A stretch of 64,000 nt of DNA from Mariniflexile sp044335535 (GCF_044335535.1 NZ_JBIQVZ010000007.1:1-64000), one strand, 5' to 3'; counted from the first letter of the stretch, positions 32,113-41,335 are shown. Notes: generated by a model not told the origin, from the sequence alone. Numbers and translations are program-made.

Positions 32113-33047
32113 TGAGTTTCGAGTATGCCATAATTGTAAAAAGTAAAACTCGTCTTGAATCGCTTATTGAAAGATTTAATACAAAGTCTCAAGCCAAGTT
32201 CTACATAGAAAGACTTGGAGGGAATTTTGACGAGTATGAAATTGAAGATGAGATTTTTAAAGACTCATTAAATTCTTTACAAACTCAACTATCAAAAGTA
32301 ATTAAGAACAAAACGATTGACAGACAATATGTTTCTTCTTATATTTTTTCCAAGAAGAATATAATAATTGTTATTGGTCAAGATGGACTTGTTGCTAATA
32401 CCGCAAAATATTCTGATAATCTACCTATTATTGCAGTAAACCCTGATGTAGAGAGATATGATGGAATATTATTACCATTTAATGTTTCAAATTTTATTCA
32501 AGGAGTTGAAAATGTGTTAAATAATAAATACCAGTCCAAGATTATGAGTTTTGCAGAAGCAAAATTAAATGACGGACAAAGATTGCTTGCTTTTAATGAT
32601 TTATTTATTGGTGCTTCTTCCCACGTATCAGCACGTTACAAAATATCATTCAAAAACAAAACGGAACAACACTCATCAAGTGGAATTATTATTTCAACTT
32701 CAGCAGGTTCTACAGGATGGTTGAGTTCAATTTTTAATATGGCTTATGGTGTTACAAATATGTTTGATAAAAACCTGACTCTTAAGCAGCCAAAACTAAA
32801 AGAAAAAGATTTACTTTTTGCCGTTAGAGAACCGTTTAAAAGTATTAGAACTCAAACAGAAATGACAGTGGGAATTATACGAAATAGCACTTTAACTATA
32901 GAATCATTTATGCCAAATAATGGAATAATATTTAGTGACGGAATAGAAAAAGACTTTTTAAATTTCAATAGTGGTTCTATTGCGACAATTGGAATAGCAA
33001 AAGAAACAGCAAACATAGTAATGAATAACGCCATACAACAAAAGTAA
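32112..33047 (+). CDS. Divergent NAD-kinase-like protein
   Basis: 311 residues. NAD kinases phosphorylate NAD to NADP. Recognisable are the GGDG-type motif as IGQDGLVANTAKY (GQDG at residues 89-92, with Gln replacing a Gly), AVNPDVERYDGILLPF, and STSAGSTGWLSS (195-206) in place of the usual TPTGSTAY. The N-terminal 80 residues look like an added helical region. Whether it is active is uncertain. Translational coupling to the SPFH gene indicates a joint function, perhaps NAD(P)-linked stress or defence signalling at a membrane or ring scaffold, which is inference. The 3' end overlaps the inverse core at 33031-33041. Confidence 0.75.
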   Translation: MSFEYAIIVKSKTRLESLIERFNTKSQAKFYIERLGGNFDEYEIEDEIFKDSLNSLQTQLSKVIKNKTIDRQYVSSYIFSKKNIIIVIGQDGLVANTAKYSDNLPIIAVNPDVERYDGILLPFNVSNFIQGVENVLNNKYQSKIMSFAEAKLNDGQRLLAFNDLFIGASSHVSARYKISFKNKTEQHSSSGIIISTSAGSTGWLSSIFNMAYGVTNMFDKNLTLKQPKLKEKDLLFAVREPFKSIRTQTEMTVGIIRNSTLTIESFMPNNGIIFSDGIEKDFLNFNSGSIATIGIAKETANIVMNNAIQQK

Positions 33048-33085
33048 CCGTTGCACAAGCCCGTAATTTTGCAAACCTATGATAT

Positions 33086-33119
33086 AAAAACGCCCATTTT
33101 AAGGGCGTTTGTTGTTTTT
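33086..33119 (+). terminator. Terminator after the SPFH/NAD-kinase-like unit
   Basis: AAACGCCC (33088-33095) pairs with GGGCGTTT (33103-33110) and is followed by GTTGTTTTTT. Confidence 0.75.
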
Positions 33120-33129
33120 TATAGGTATT

Positions 33130-33342
33130 ACAATGTAAATTCAAGATGACTATATGGACTTATAATGGCGTCTATAATAGCCTTAAAACGATAAAATAGA
33201 GAACGTAGGTTTGCCGCTCCACTTTTACTGTGTTTTCAGGGACTTTTTAAGGTTATGGATACTAGAAATTGTGCTTTGGAACCCGAACACTTAACTGGAA
33301 CTGGTTGAACAGTTTCTCCTGATACTGTTTTTTGCCTTGCAT
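33130..33342 (-). pseudogene. IS1182-family transposase, 5' remnant
   Basis: Reading the minus strand from ATG at 33342 gives MQGKKQYQEKLFNQFQLSVR and VPKHNF, which matches from memory the conserved N-terminus of IS1182-type transposases of Bacteroidota. A TAG follows at once, and the remainder (to about 33130) shows only scattered traces in shifted frames. The start is confident; the left limit is approximate. Confidence 0.5.
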
Positions 33343-33431
33343 GCTTTAAAATAAAGAAAACCGTTGTGTGCAAGCTTCCACTAAGTTAGATTATTTTCAA
33401 TAAACATTTTAAATTTAATTAACCAACTATG

Positions 33432-33445
33432 TAGTTTACTAACTA
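33432..33445. promoter_or_regulatory. Candidate MarR operator
   Basis: TAGTTTACTAACTA has dyad symmetry (TAGTT-TACT-AACTA) and lies 33 bases before the MarR ATG in an AT-rich promoter region. MarR proteins usually bind such palindromes at their own promoters. Confidence 0.35.
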
Positions 33446-33477
33446 TATTTATTATATTTACTATAATAATATTGAAA

Positions 33478-33987
33478 ATGGAAAAAGATTTTATAAAAGA
33501 CCTAGGTTACAAGGCTTTAGATAACAGATTAAAACGCATTAGTGATAGAATGTCTCACGATACGAGAAAATTCTTTAAACAAATTGAAATAGATGTTGAA
33601 CCAAGTTGGCATTTAGTATTTAAATTATTAAGGGACTATGAAATGCTAACTATGGTGGAAATCGCTCAACAGTTGGGTTATACACATCCCTCTATGGTGG
33701 TATTGCTCAAAAAGATGACTTCTAAAGGTTATATAGTTTCTGAAAAGGATGCTGTAGATAAAAGAAAACAAAATATTAAACTCACTCAAAAATCTTTAGA
33801 CCTACTTCCTGAATTAGAACAAATATGGAACAGTTGTGAGGACGCTATTTATAAAATGCTAAAAGGAGATTTGTCTATTCTAGAGCATCTTGATGAAATT
33901 GAGACCTCATTAAAAACGACTCCTTTTAACGAACGTTTTTATAACGAATACAAAAAGCAAAAAGATGAAAACGCACAACAACGCTGA
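33478..33987 (+). CDS. MarR-family transcriptional regulator
   Basis: 169 residues. The winged helix is centred on MLTMVEIAQQLGYTHPSMVVLLKKMTSKGYI (given here as residues about 60-90) with the wing KDAVDKRKQNIKLT. The frame begins with a TTG at 33472, but the ATG at 33478 (MEKDFIKDLGYK) is preferred. It overlaps the next gene by 23 bases, so MarR, the cupin enzyme and RidA form one operon, which MarR probably represses or senses for. Confidence 0.85.
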   Translation: MEKDFIKDLGYKALDNRLKRISDRMSHDTRKFFKQIEIDVEPSWHLVFKLLRDYEMLTMVEIAQQLGYTHPSMVVLLKKMTSKGYIVSEKDAVDKRKQNIKLTQKSLDLLPELEQIWNSCEDAIYKMLKGDLSILEHLDEIETSLKTTPFNERFYNEYKKQKDENAQQR

Positions 33988-34702
33988 ACAAAAAAAAATA
34001 GAAATTACAAGAAGGGGCATGATTAGAACTTTAGGCTTGGGTTTAAGTTTAGTAACACTTCCTTCCTTTATGTCATCTGCAATGACAGAGATCTCAATAG
34101 ATGCTTTAGATTATGGAGAAGAAATTATTCCTGTTACGGAAAGGGAATTAATAGAAATGCAAAAATTTATAGAAGATTGTATTGCTGCCAATAAAGATTC
34201 TAATCCACAGGAAGCAGTGAAAGAAGTTTTAACAAGAGGTGTTTCTAATCCACAAGCAATGCTTAAAGCGATTGGTGAACCGAAAGAAGCAGGGTTGAAA
34301 GTGTTTTTACGCTCAAAAGACTTAACCATTTTCGCAGCTTCATGGACACCTCAAATGAATCTCATGCCACATAACCATCATATGTGGGCAAATATTGGAC
34401 TTTATACAGGAAGAGAAGACAATATTATATGGAAAAGAAATAAGGAAAGTTTAGAAGCATATGATGTTCGATGTTTATTTGCTGGAGATGTTGCCACATT
34501 AAACACAAATGCCATTCATTCTGTGACAAACCCACTTCAAAGATTTACTGGGGGTCTTCATATTTATGGGGGTGATTTCTTTGCGACGGAACGTAGTCAA
34601 TGGGATCCAGATACACTTATTGAAGAACCCTCTAATGGTGATGTAATCCGGGATATTTTTAAGAAAGCAAATGAACAAATGCGTAGAATGAAAAACGATT
34701 AG
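33965..34702 (+). CDS. Exported cupin protein, cysteine-dioxygenase-like
   Basis: 245 residues. The N-terminus has a Tat-like signal (TRRGMIRTLGLGLSL) ending near residue 40. The core looks like the cysteine dioxygenase/3-mercaptopropionate dioxygenase cupin: MPHNHHMWANIGLY supplies the HxH iron ligands and NAIHSVTNPLQRFTGGLHIY the third histidine. The family oxidises thiols with iron and oxygen; the substrate here is unknown. A Tat-exported member is unusual for this mostly cytoplasmic family. It lies in the MarR-RidA operon, which hints at handling reactive metabolites. Confidence 0.7.
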   Translation: MKTHNNAEQKKIEITRRGMIRTLGLGLSLVTLPSFMSSAMTEISIDALDYGEEIIPVTERELIEMQKFIEDCIAANKDSNPQEAVKEVLTRGVSNPQAMLKAIGEPKEAGLKVFLRSKDLTIFAASWTPQMNLMPHNHHMWANIGLYTGREDNIIWKRNKESLEAYDVRCLFAGDVATLNTNAIHSVTNPLQRFTGGLHIYGGDFFATERSQWDPDTLIEEPSNGDVIRDIFKKANEQMRRMKND

Positions 34703-34709
34703 TTATAAA

Positions 34710-35102
34710 ATGATGAAAAGAGAATTAATATCAGGAGGAAGTCCTTATGAGGATATAGTTGGATTTAGTCGTGCTGTACGAGTTGGAACATATATTACAG
34801 TTGGAGGAACTGCACCAATTGATGCAAATGGAAATACAGTAGGGATAGGAGATATTTCTGTGCAAACCAAACAATGTTTGGAAACTATTAAAATAGCTTT
34901 GGAAAAAGCAGGTTCAAGCTTAAACGATGTCGTTAGAACACGACTATTATTAACTAATATAGAGGACTGGAAAGCTGCTGCCAAAGTTAGAGCATCTTAT
35001 TTTAAAATTATAAAGCCCGTAGATACCATCATGCAAGTATCTCGTTTTATTAATCCAGATTGGTTAATTGAAATTGAGGTTGACGCAATTGTTGCTTCAT
35101 AA
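34710..35102 (+). CDS. RidA-family deaminase
   Basis: 130 residues. RidA proteins hydrolyse reactive enamine/imine intermediates to ketones and ammonia, in the cytoplasm as trimers. SGGSPYEDIVGFSRAVRVG, VGGTAPID, TKQCLETIKIALEKAGSSL, DVVRTRLLLTNI (with the catalytic arginine) and EIEVDAIV at the C-terminus are typical. It is seven bases after the cupin gene and completes the operon. The start could be either of two adjacent ATG codons (34710 or 34713). Confidence 0.88.
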   Translation: MMKRELISGGSPYEDIVGFSRAVRVGTYITVGGTAPIDANGNTVGIGDISVQTKQCLETIKIALEKAGSSLNDVVRTRLLLTNIEDWKAAAKVRASYFKIIKPVDTIMQVSRFINPDWLIEIEVDAIVAS

Positions 35103-35400
35103 ATTTCGATTTAAACAATAAAAACATTGGGTAACGTCATGTTCTATGAAAAGCACTAGTAGTATAAAACCAAGTGCATCCTATTTAAAAAAAATCTGCT
35201 TTGATAGTTTTAAAACATCTATATATATGGTATAAGAATTTTTGTCCTTTTGAAAGAAAGACAAAAGACTAACGATATCCTGATATATTTATGGGATAGG
35301 AGTAATAAATGTTACTTTATAACATGTTATCAACAATTTAAATAGAACAGAGTCAATGGTAATGTTTGACTTTAACAAAACAAATATCAACACATAAAAA
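35103..35400. other. Gene-free stretch with the third copy of repeat c
   Basis: CTATGAAAAGCACTAG at 35144-35159 is the third copy of the 16-bp motif seen at 23347 and 24390. Nothing else was recognised up to the structured region at 35401. Confidence 0.55.
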
Positions 35401-35640
35401 TCCGTAACGGACGGTTGTAGAAGACCGTTTAATCTAAATAATTCCCCGGAAGGCTCAGCCTCGGGGTATCCGATTCACGTCTCCTTTGGAGAAGCCAGAA
35501 CTGCCCTTTCGGGCAGTTCTGGGTAAGGTAAAACACAAAAATTCGGTTTTGAACCCTGAGGTCAAAATGAAACAGGCGAAACCTGTACTCGGCCTAGAAG
35601 TATCTCTCTATGGCTTTGCCTTGAGGATAGTCAGTTTCAA
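35401..35640 (+). ncRNA. Candidate structured RNA or mobile-element end
   Basis: A GC-rich block in AT-rich surroundings with at least four hairpins in 190 bases: CCCCG...CGGGG (35444-35466), CTCCTTTGGAG (35481-35491), CCAGAACTGCCC with its perfect complement around TTTC (35495-35522) and ACAGGCGAAACCTGT (35572-35586). A 62-codon open frame across it (35486-35674) is probably incidental. No known RNA family was matched. A right-end remnant of an IS200/IS605-like element is a possible alternative. Confidence 0.4.
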
Positions 35641-35651
35641 GAAATTTTTAT

Positions 35652-38330
35652 TTAAAATTTATAATTCAGTTTAGCATAGTAGTAAGCACCGCTAAATCCC
35701 ATTTGAACAGAATCCCAATAACCTCCAGCTTCTGTCCAGTCGTCTTGTTGGTCTGGGTAGATGTTGAATAAGTTATTGCTTCCTACATTAAGTTTTAGGC
35801 TCTCAGATAGTTTGAAGCCAAGATTTAAATCGGTTACTATTTTAGCGTCATAAGTATCTGTGGCTGCGGCTATTTGTTGCGCAAAGCTACCGTAGTCGGC
35901 AGTATCTTCATACATTTGATAATCCAATAATTCAACTTCACTAAATCTGGTAAACGTTAAAGCAGCATCAAATTTATTTTTGCTATAGTTTAAATTTAAA
36001 CTCATTTTACTTTTTGGAGCAGAAGTTAATAAAAAGGCTTTATCTCGTTCACCAAAAAAGATTTGTTCGTCTAATGTGCCATTTTTTACTTTATCGATTT
36101 CCATATCGTTAAAGTTCCCTAAAAAGGTCGCTCCAATAGAACTGTCGTCTGCAAGTCTGGTTTTATACGCTAGAATGACATCTAAACCAGTGGTTTTTGT
36201 ATCGGCACCATTTGCAAAAAATTGTGCAGCCTCAACATTTTCTATTTGTGGGGCATCAAAATTACCTGTTAATACAATTCTGTCTTTTACATTAATATAG
36301 TAACCATCAATAGTTGCGGTAAAATCACCAAATGAACTGGTAAACCCTAAAGCGGCATTAAATGCTTTTTCTTCTTTTAAAGGACCAATTCCAAAAGATG
36401 CAGTTACTGGGCTATTGTTAGGAGATAAAAGTGATTCTAAGGCTTGACCACCAACAAAGTTTGTGAACTTTAGGTTATAGTAAATTTGTGCTAGGGAAGG
36501 CGCTCTAAATCCGGTACTTAAAGAACCGCGGATGTTGAAGTTATTGCCTGCTTTTAAACGTGCTGCTAATTTTCCGTTCATGGTGCTTCCAAAATCGCTG
36601 AAATTCTCAAAACGCGCTGCAGCACTCAATAAGAATGTTTCTGTTAAATCAAATTCGGCATCGGCATATAATGATAAGTTGCTTCGGCTTCTGTTCACTT
36701 CATTTGCCGGACTATAACCAGGGAAACCTTGAGAACCACCTGGACGTGGGTTGCCTAAATCGTCTTCAGCTTGCGTTTGGTTTTCTGGGTCGGTAATTAA
36801 GATACCGTTTTCGGTATATGTACCATAAGAACCTTCTTCACCCGCAAAAATTATAAATTTTTCGGTTCTATATTCCGCACCAAATGCTAAGTTCATGCCA
36901 TTTAGAACCTCTTCGTAGTATTTTGAAAAATCAAAATTGACCGTATTTTGACTTAAGCTATGCCCGCCAGCATCAAAATCTGTTGGTGATACATCTTCTA
37001 AAGAAGCATTAAGTGTCCCTTTTATAAAGTAGTGGAAGTTGTTTTTGCCAAAGGTATTACTAATGTCAATTTTCCAACCACTAGTTGTTTCAGTTCTTAC
37101 TCCAGCAGAAAGTGAATTGTCGGTAATAATAGAAGTTATTCTGGGAGTGAATCCATTGGGGTAAATAGATTCCACGACACGTTCACCACCGTTTCTTGTA
37201 AAGGCATAAGCATCAGTATCTCTATAATTTCTGCCTCCAAAGGCATAGATTTCAGTTTTATCGGATACGGGAACTGCAAAATTCCCAAAGAAATTAAAAC
37301 CATCTATAGCAGCTTCTCCAAATCCTTTTCTAAAATCAAAAGCAGGCCGTAAGGTTTTGTTCTTACTTAAATATTCGGTAGTAAAGTTAGCATAGCCACC
37401 TTCACCAACTTCAAAACCATAATTGGCAGTTACTTTAACCGAACCACCATCAAAATTTTTGTCTTTTCCAATGGCGTTTCCATCTTTTTCGGTATCCAAT
37501 CGGTAACCATCGGTGTTCCATGCACCATATTCACCAAAATCGCTGGTTTTTACATCTGCATTGGTGCTGTAGGCGCCATAGCTTACACTTCCTGTTAATT
37601 CATCTACATTATCTTTTAGAACAATATTGATAACCCCTGCAATAGCATCCGACCCGTATTGAGCCGACGCACCATCTCTTAAAATTTCTATTCTTTTAAT
37701 GGATGAAGCTGGAATAGCGTTTAAGTCGGTTCCTGTATTGCCACGACCTCTGGTGCCAAAAATATTTATTAAAGACGATTGATGCCTACGCTTGCCATTG
37801 ATTAGAACAAGTGTTTGGTCTGGACCTAAGCCTCTTAACGAAGCGGGGTCTACGTGGTCGGCACCATCGGAACCTGTTTGTTTGTTGGCATTGAATGATG
37901 GTGCAGCGTATTGCAACATTTCATTAATTTCAACTTTTCCAACTTGTGTGGTAACATCGGCAACATCAATAACATCAATAGCTACGGCAGTATCAACGGC
38001 CGTTCTTTTTGGGCTCCGGGATCCAACCAAAACAACTTCGTCTAGACCGACACCGTCTTGTAAGGTAACGTCTATGATTGTTCTGTTATTTATATCAATA
38101 GTCTCAGAGTTATAACCTATGTAACTGAAAACAAGAGTGGCGGTTGCTGGAGCTGTGATGGAGTATTTACCATCAAAATCTGATATAGTACCATTAGATG
38201 TACCTTTTTCAACAATATTGACATTAGGTATGGGAACACCCAAAGCATCTTTAATTGTTCCTGTAATATTTTGCGCAAGAGAATAGTTAATACTAAAGAG
38301 TATTAACACTGAGTAGTAAATGTATTTCAT
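35652..38330 (-). CDS. TonB-dependent outer-membrane receptor (SusC/RagA-like N-terminus)
   Basis: 892 residues. A signal peptide (MKYIYYSVLILFSINYSLAQ), a carboxypeptidase-regulatory-like domain (about 22-100; GTIKDALGVPIPNVNIVEKG, ISDFDGKYSI), the plug (GLGPDQTLVLINGKRRHQSS and IKRIEILRDGASAQYGSDA) and a long beta barrel ending YYAKLNYKF. The start at 38330 is chosen over 38357 because it begins the signal peptide. There is no SusD partner, so it is probably not a polysaccharide-locus receptor; the substrate is unknown. Confidence 0.88.
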   Translation of the reverse strand: MKYIYYSVLILFSINYSLAQNITGTIKDALGVPIPNVNIVEKGTSNGTISDFDGKYSITAPATATLVFSYIGYNSETIDINNRTIIDVTLQDGVGLDEVVLVGSRSPKRTAVDTAVAIDVIDVADVTTQVGKVEINEMLQYAAPSFNANKQTGSDGADHVDPASLRGLGPDQTLVLINGKRRHQSSLINIFGTRGRGNTGTDLNAIPASSIKRIEILRDGASAQYGSDAIAGVINIVLKDNVDELTGSVSYGAYSTNADVKTSDFGEYGAWNTDGYRLDTEKDGNAIGKDKNFDGGSVKVTANYGFEVGEGGYANFTTEYLSKNKTLRPAFDFRKGFGEAAIDGFNFFGNFAVPVSDKTEIYAFGGRNYRDTDAYAFTRNGGERVVESIYPNGFTPRITSIITDNSLSAGVRTETTSGWKIDISNTFGKNNFHYFIKGTLNASLEDVSPTDFDAGGHSLSQNTVNFDFSKYYEEVLNGMNLAFGAEYRTEKFIIFAGEEGSYGTYTENGILITDPENQTQAEDDLGNPRPGGSQGFPGYSPANEVNRSRSNLSLYADAEFDLTETFLLSAAARFENFSDFGSTMNGKLAARLKAGNNFNIRGSLSTGFRAPSLAQIYYNLKFTNFVGGQALESLLSPNNSPVTASFGIGPLKEEKAFNAALGFTSSFGDFTATIDGYYINVKDRIVLTGNFDAPQIENVEAAQFFANGADTKTTGLDVILAYKTRLADDSSIGATFLGNFNDMEIDKVKNGTLDEQIFFGERDKAFLLTSAPKSKMSLNLNYSKNKFDAALTFTRFSEVELLDYQMYEDTADYGSFAQQIAAATDTYDAKIVTDLNLGFKLSESLKLNVGSNNLFNIYPDQQDDWTEAGGYWDSVQMGFSGAYYYAKLNYKF

Positions 38331-38731
38331 AACGATTGGTTGTTTTGAGTTATTCATGCTAATATATGTTAAAATGTAATAAAAATGAATTTATTTTGTT
38401 ATTATTTTGAATAGTGTTTAATGAATAGTCGTTTTAAGTAAATATAATTCAATTTGATTTTTTTTGTGATTAAATTATAGAATACTCTTAATGGTTTCTC
38501 TTTACTGCCTTGGTTTTAAACTTCGTCTAGCATATAGTTTGTTGGGGTTTGCCCGAGCAAAGGGCGTACTTGTATAGCATAAACCACATAAACACTGTTT
38601 TTCGAAAAAAAATGTTTTGATAGCTTTTAAAACATTCAACGCTTATACTTTAAATAATTAATGAATTAACTACATTTGCACCCGTAAATTATAGATTTCC
38701 GTCTTTGTGGAAATAAAAAAAATAAATTTTA
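38331..38731. other. Divergent promoter region, 401 bp
   Basis: No gene. A relative of direct repeat a (GGGGTTTGCCCGAGCAAAGG) lies near 38544. TACATTTG at 38671-38678 is a good -7 box for ychF, about 54 bases before its ATG; no clear -33 box was seen. Confidence 0.5.
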
Positions 38732-39826
38732 ATGAAAGCAGGTATTGTAGGATTGCCAAACGTAGGAAAATCGACCTTATTTAATTGTTTGTCTAACGCC
38801 AAAGCGCAAAGTGCTAACTTTCCGTTTTGTACCATAGAACCTAATATTGGTGTGGTAAACGTGCCGGACAAACGTTTAGAAAAGCTTACGGAGTTGGTAA
38901 ACCCTGTGCGTGTGCAACCTGCAACCGTAGAGATTGTTGATATTGCAGGTTTGGTAAAAGGCGCAAGTAAAGGAGAAGGTTTAGGAAACCAGTTTTTAGC
39001 CAACATTCGCGAAACCGATGCTATTTTACATGTATTGCGTTGTTTTGATAACGATAATATTGTACATGTTGATGGAAGCGTAAACCCCATTCGCGATAAG
39101 GAAACCATCGACATGGAATTACAGCTTAAAGATTTGGAAACCGTTGATAAAAAGCTTGAAAAAGTAAAGCGTGCAGCTAAAACAGGTAATAAAGAGGCAC
39201 AAAAGGAAGAAGCGGTTTTATTAAAAATAAAAGAAAATTTAGAAGCAGGTATTTCGGTTCGTGCTTTAGAATTTACAGAAGATGATTATGAGGATTTTGT
39301 AAAACCTTCGCAATTTATTACTGAAAAACCAGTGATGTATGTGTGTAATGTAGATGAAGCGTCGGCAGTATCTGGTAATAAATATGTCGATTTGGTAAAA
39401 GAAGCGGTAAAAGATGAAAAAGCCGAAGTATTGGTTTTAGCTGTTGGTACTGAAGCCGATATTAATGAGTTAGACGATTATGAAGAGCGTCAGTTATTTT
39501 TACAAGATATAGGTTTGGACGAGGCAGGTTCTGCAAAATTAATAAGATCGGCCTACAAGCTGCTAAAACAGCAAACATATTTTACAGCTGGTGTTAAAGA
39601 AGTACGCGCTTGGACTATCGATATTGGTGCTACGGCGCCACAGGCAGCGGGCGTTATCCATACCGATTTTGAAAAGGGTTTTATTAGAGCCGAAGTGATT
39701 GGTTATAATGATTTTGTGTCTTTTGGAAGTGAAGCCAAAGTAAAAGAGGCTGGTAAAATGCGTGTTGAAGGAAAAAATTACATTGTTAAAGATGGTGATG
39801 TGATGCATTTCCTTTTTAATGTTTAA
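38732..39826 (+). CDS. ychF: Redox-regulated ATPase YchF (Obg-like)
   Basis: 364 residues. The P-loop GLPNVGKSTLFN (residues 7-18), DIAGLVKGASKGEGLGNQFL (G3 and switch region), the altered G4 (NVDEAS in place of NKxD, which gives ATP preference) and the C-terminal TGS-like domain ending KDGDVMHFLFNV are all present. The length is standard. It binds ribosomes and influences stress responses in other bacteria. It is a single gene with its own promoter. Confidence 0.95.
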   Translation: MKAGIVGLPNVGKSTLFNCLSNAKAQSANFPFCTIEPNIGVVNVPDKRLEKLTELVNPVRVQPATVEIVDIAGLVKGASKGEGLGNQFLANIRETDAILHVLRCFDNDNIVHVDGSVNPIRDKETIDMELQLKDLETVDKKLEKVKRAAKTGNKEAQKEEAVLLKIKENLEAGISVRALEFTEDDYEDFVKPSQFITEKPVMYVCNVDEASAVSGNKYVDLVKEAVKDEKAEVLVLAVGTEADINELDDYEERQLFLQDIGLDEAGSAKLIRSAYKLLKQQTYFTAGVKEVRAWTIDIGATAPQAAGVIHTDFEKGFIRAEVIGYNDFVSFGSEAKVKEAGKMRVEGKNYIVKDGDVMHFLFNV

Positions 39827-40166
39827 TGTCACTTTATCGATAAAAGCAATTCGCTAATTTTTTTATTGGTCACAGAAATAGTTAAAACTATGCACTTTAG
39901 TGCATTTCCCTTTTAGGTTCTAAAAATTTTTACCTCAAATTCGCAGATTACCTAAAATGTTAAAAATTCGCGAATCTGTGGTAAAATTTTACTGATTAAT
40001 TTCGCAAACTAACCTTGCAGACTTTTAGTCTGCAAACAAAACTAAGGACTTCAAGTCCATAGGAGGAGTAGTTTATTTATTTTAAATAAAAGCAAATAGT
40101 TGTAGGTAAATTTATATTTTTGAAATAATTTTGTAATAATATTATTATTCTATACTATAAGTTGTT
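39827..40166. other. 340-bp intergenic stretch with small palindromes
   Basis: No gene is seen. ATGCACTTTAGTGCAT (39891-39906) and TTGCAGACTTTTAGTCTGCAA-type (near 40013-40034) hairpins and GGACTTCAAGTCC (near 40046) may act as terminators or processing sites after ychF. Confidence 0.5.
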
Positions 40167-40617
40167 ATGCCTTACGTTAAAGTAGAAACTATTATTAATG
40201 CAGATATAAAAACGTGTTTTAATTTAGCGAGAAATATAGAGATCCATCAAGAATCTTTAAAACATTCAAGTGAAATTGCCGTTGCAGGAAGAACTTCAGG
40301 TTTAATTGAATTAAACGAAACAGTTACTTGGGAAGCCAAACATTTTGGGTTTGTGCAGCATTTAACTTCAAGAATCACAGAATTTAAGTATCCAGACTAT
40401 TTTGTAGATGAAATGGTTTCTGGAGCATTCAAATCATTTCGACATGAGCATCACTTCAAAAAAGTTGGTAAAAAAACAATTATGTCCGATATTTTTTATT
40501 TTGAATCTCCTTATGGCATTTTGGGGAAATTAGCGAATTGGCTATTCTTGGAAAAGTATATGGCAAATCTTCTGCGGACAAGAAATGCATTTTTAAAAGA
40601 AAAAGCGGAATCTGCTG

Positions 40618-40631
<14 letters not shown>
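40167..40631 (+). CDS. SRPBCC-superfamily (START/Bet v 1-like) protein
   Basis: 154 residues. YVKVETIINADIKTCFNLAR at the N-terminus, a central beta sheet (LIELNETVTWEAKHFGFVQH, FVDEMVSGAFKSFRHEHHF) and the long C-terminal helix starting near GILGKLANWLFLEKYM fit the SRPBCC fold, which binds hydrophobic ligands. Many flavobacterial genomes carry such a cell-division-inhibitor-like or polyketide-cyclase-like protein. The ligand is unknown. The last few residues (SAVSSQ) are encoded by the start of the CAGTAGTCAGTAG repeat, so the true C-terminus may have been altered. Confidence 0.72.
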
Positions 40632-41260
<629 letters not shown>

Positions 41261-41335
41261 TAATCACACGTTTGAACATCGTAATTCCTTCCTACATTAA
41301 TTTCTTGCCACTTACACGTAGTTTATATTCGCTTC

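Larger units (their letters stand above)
15583..33061 (+). mobile_element. Integron-like gene-cassette array without an integrase (CALIN-like)
   Basis: Units of one or two unrelated genes are joined at sites that behave like integron recombination sites. The start and end of a unit are reverse complements, different for each unit: 15640/16935, 20129/20711, 21607/22213, 24616/26294, 27454/28140, 28266/28735, 28996/30794 and 31039/33031. Junctions contain imperfect hairpins. The incoming side often carries a conserved leader of about 165 bp (copies at 15583, 19961, 21440, 22341, 24453, 27376, 30873). No integrase gene or attI is in the window. Known integron attC sites show exactly this core/inverse-core complementarity; applying it to a flavobacterium is inference. 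Confidence 0.6.
33048..33471. other. 424-bp gene-free stretch at the right end of the cassette array
   Basis: Contains a GTTGCACAAG core-like sequence near 33050, the terminator at 33086-33119, the IS1182-like remnant, a GTTGTGTGCAAGC core-like sequence at 33363 and the promoter region of the MarR gene. Confidence 0.6.

Noticed and set aside
15583..33061. Interpretation as a set of transposons or as an integrative conjugative element
   Set aside because: There are no conjugation, integrase or relaxase genes, and the inverted ends differ from unit to unit, unlike transposon ends.
35486..35674. 62-codon frame MEKPELPFRAVLG...
   Set aside because: It lies over the hairpin cluster and has no upstream signals; a structured RNA or element end explains the sequence better.
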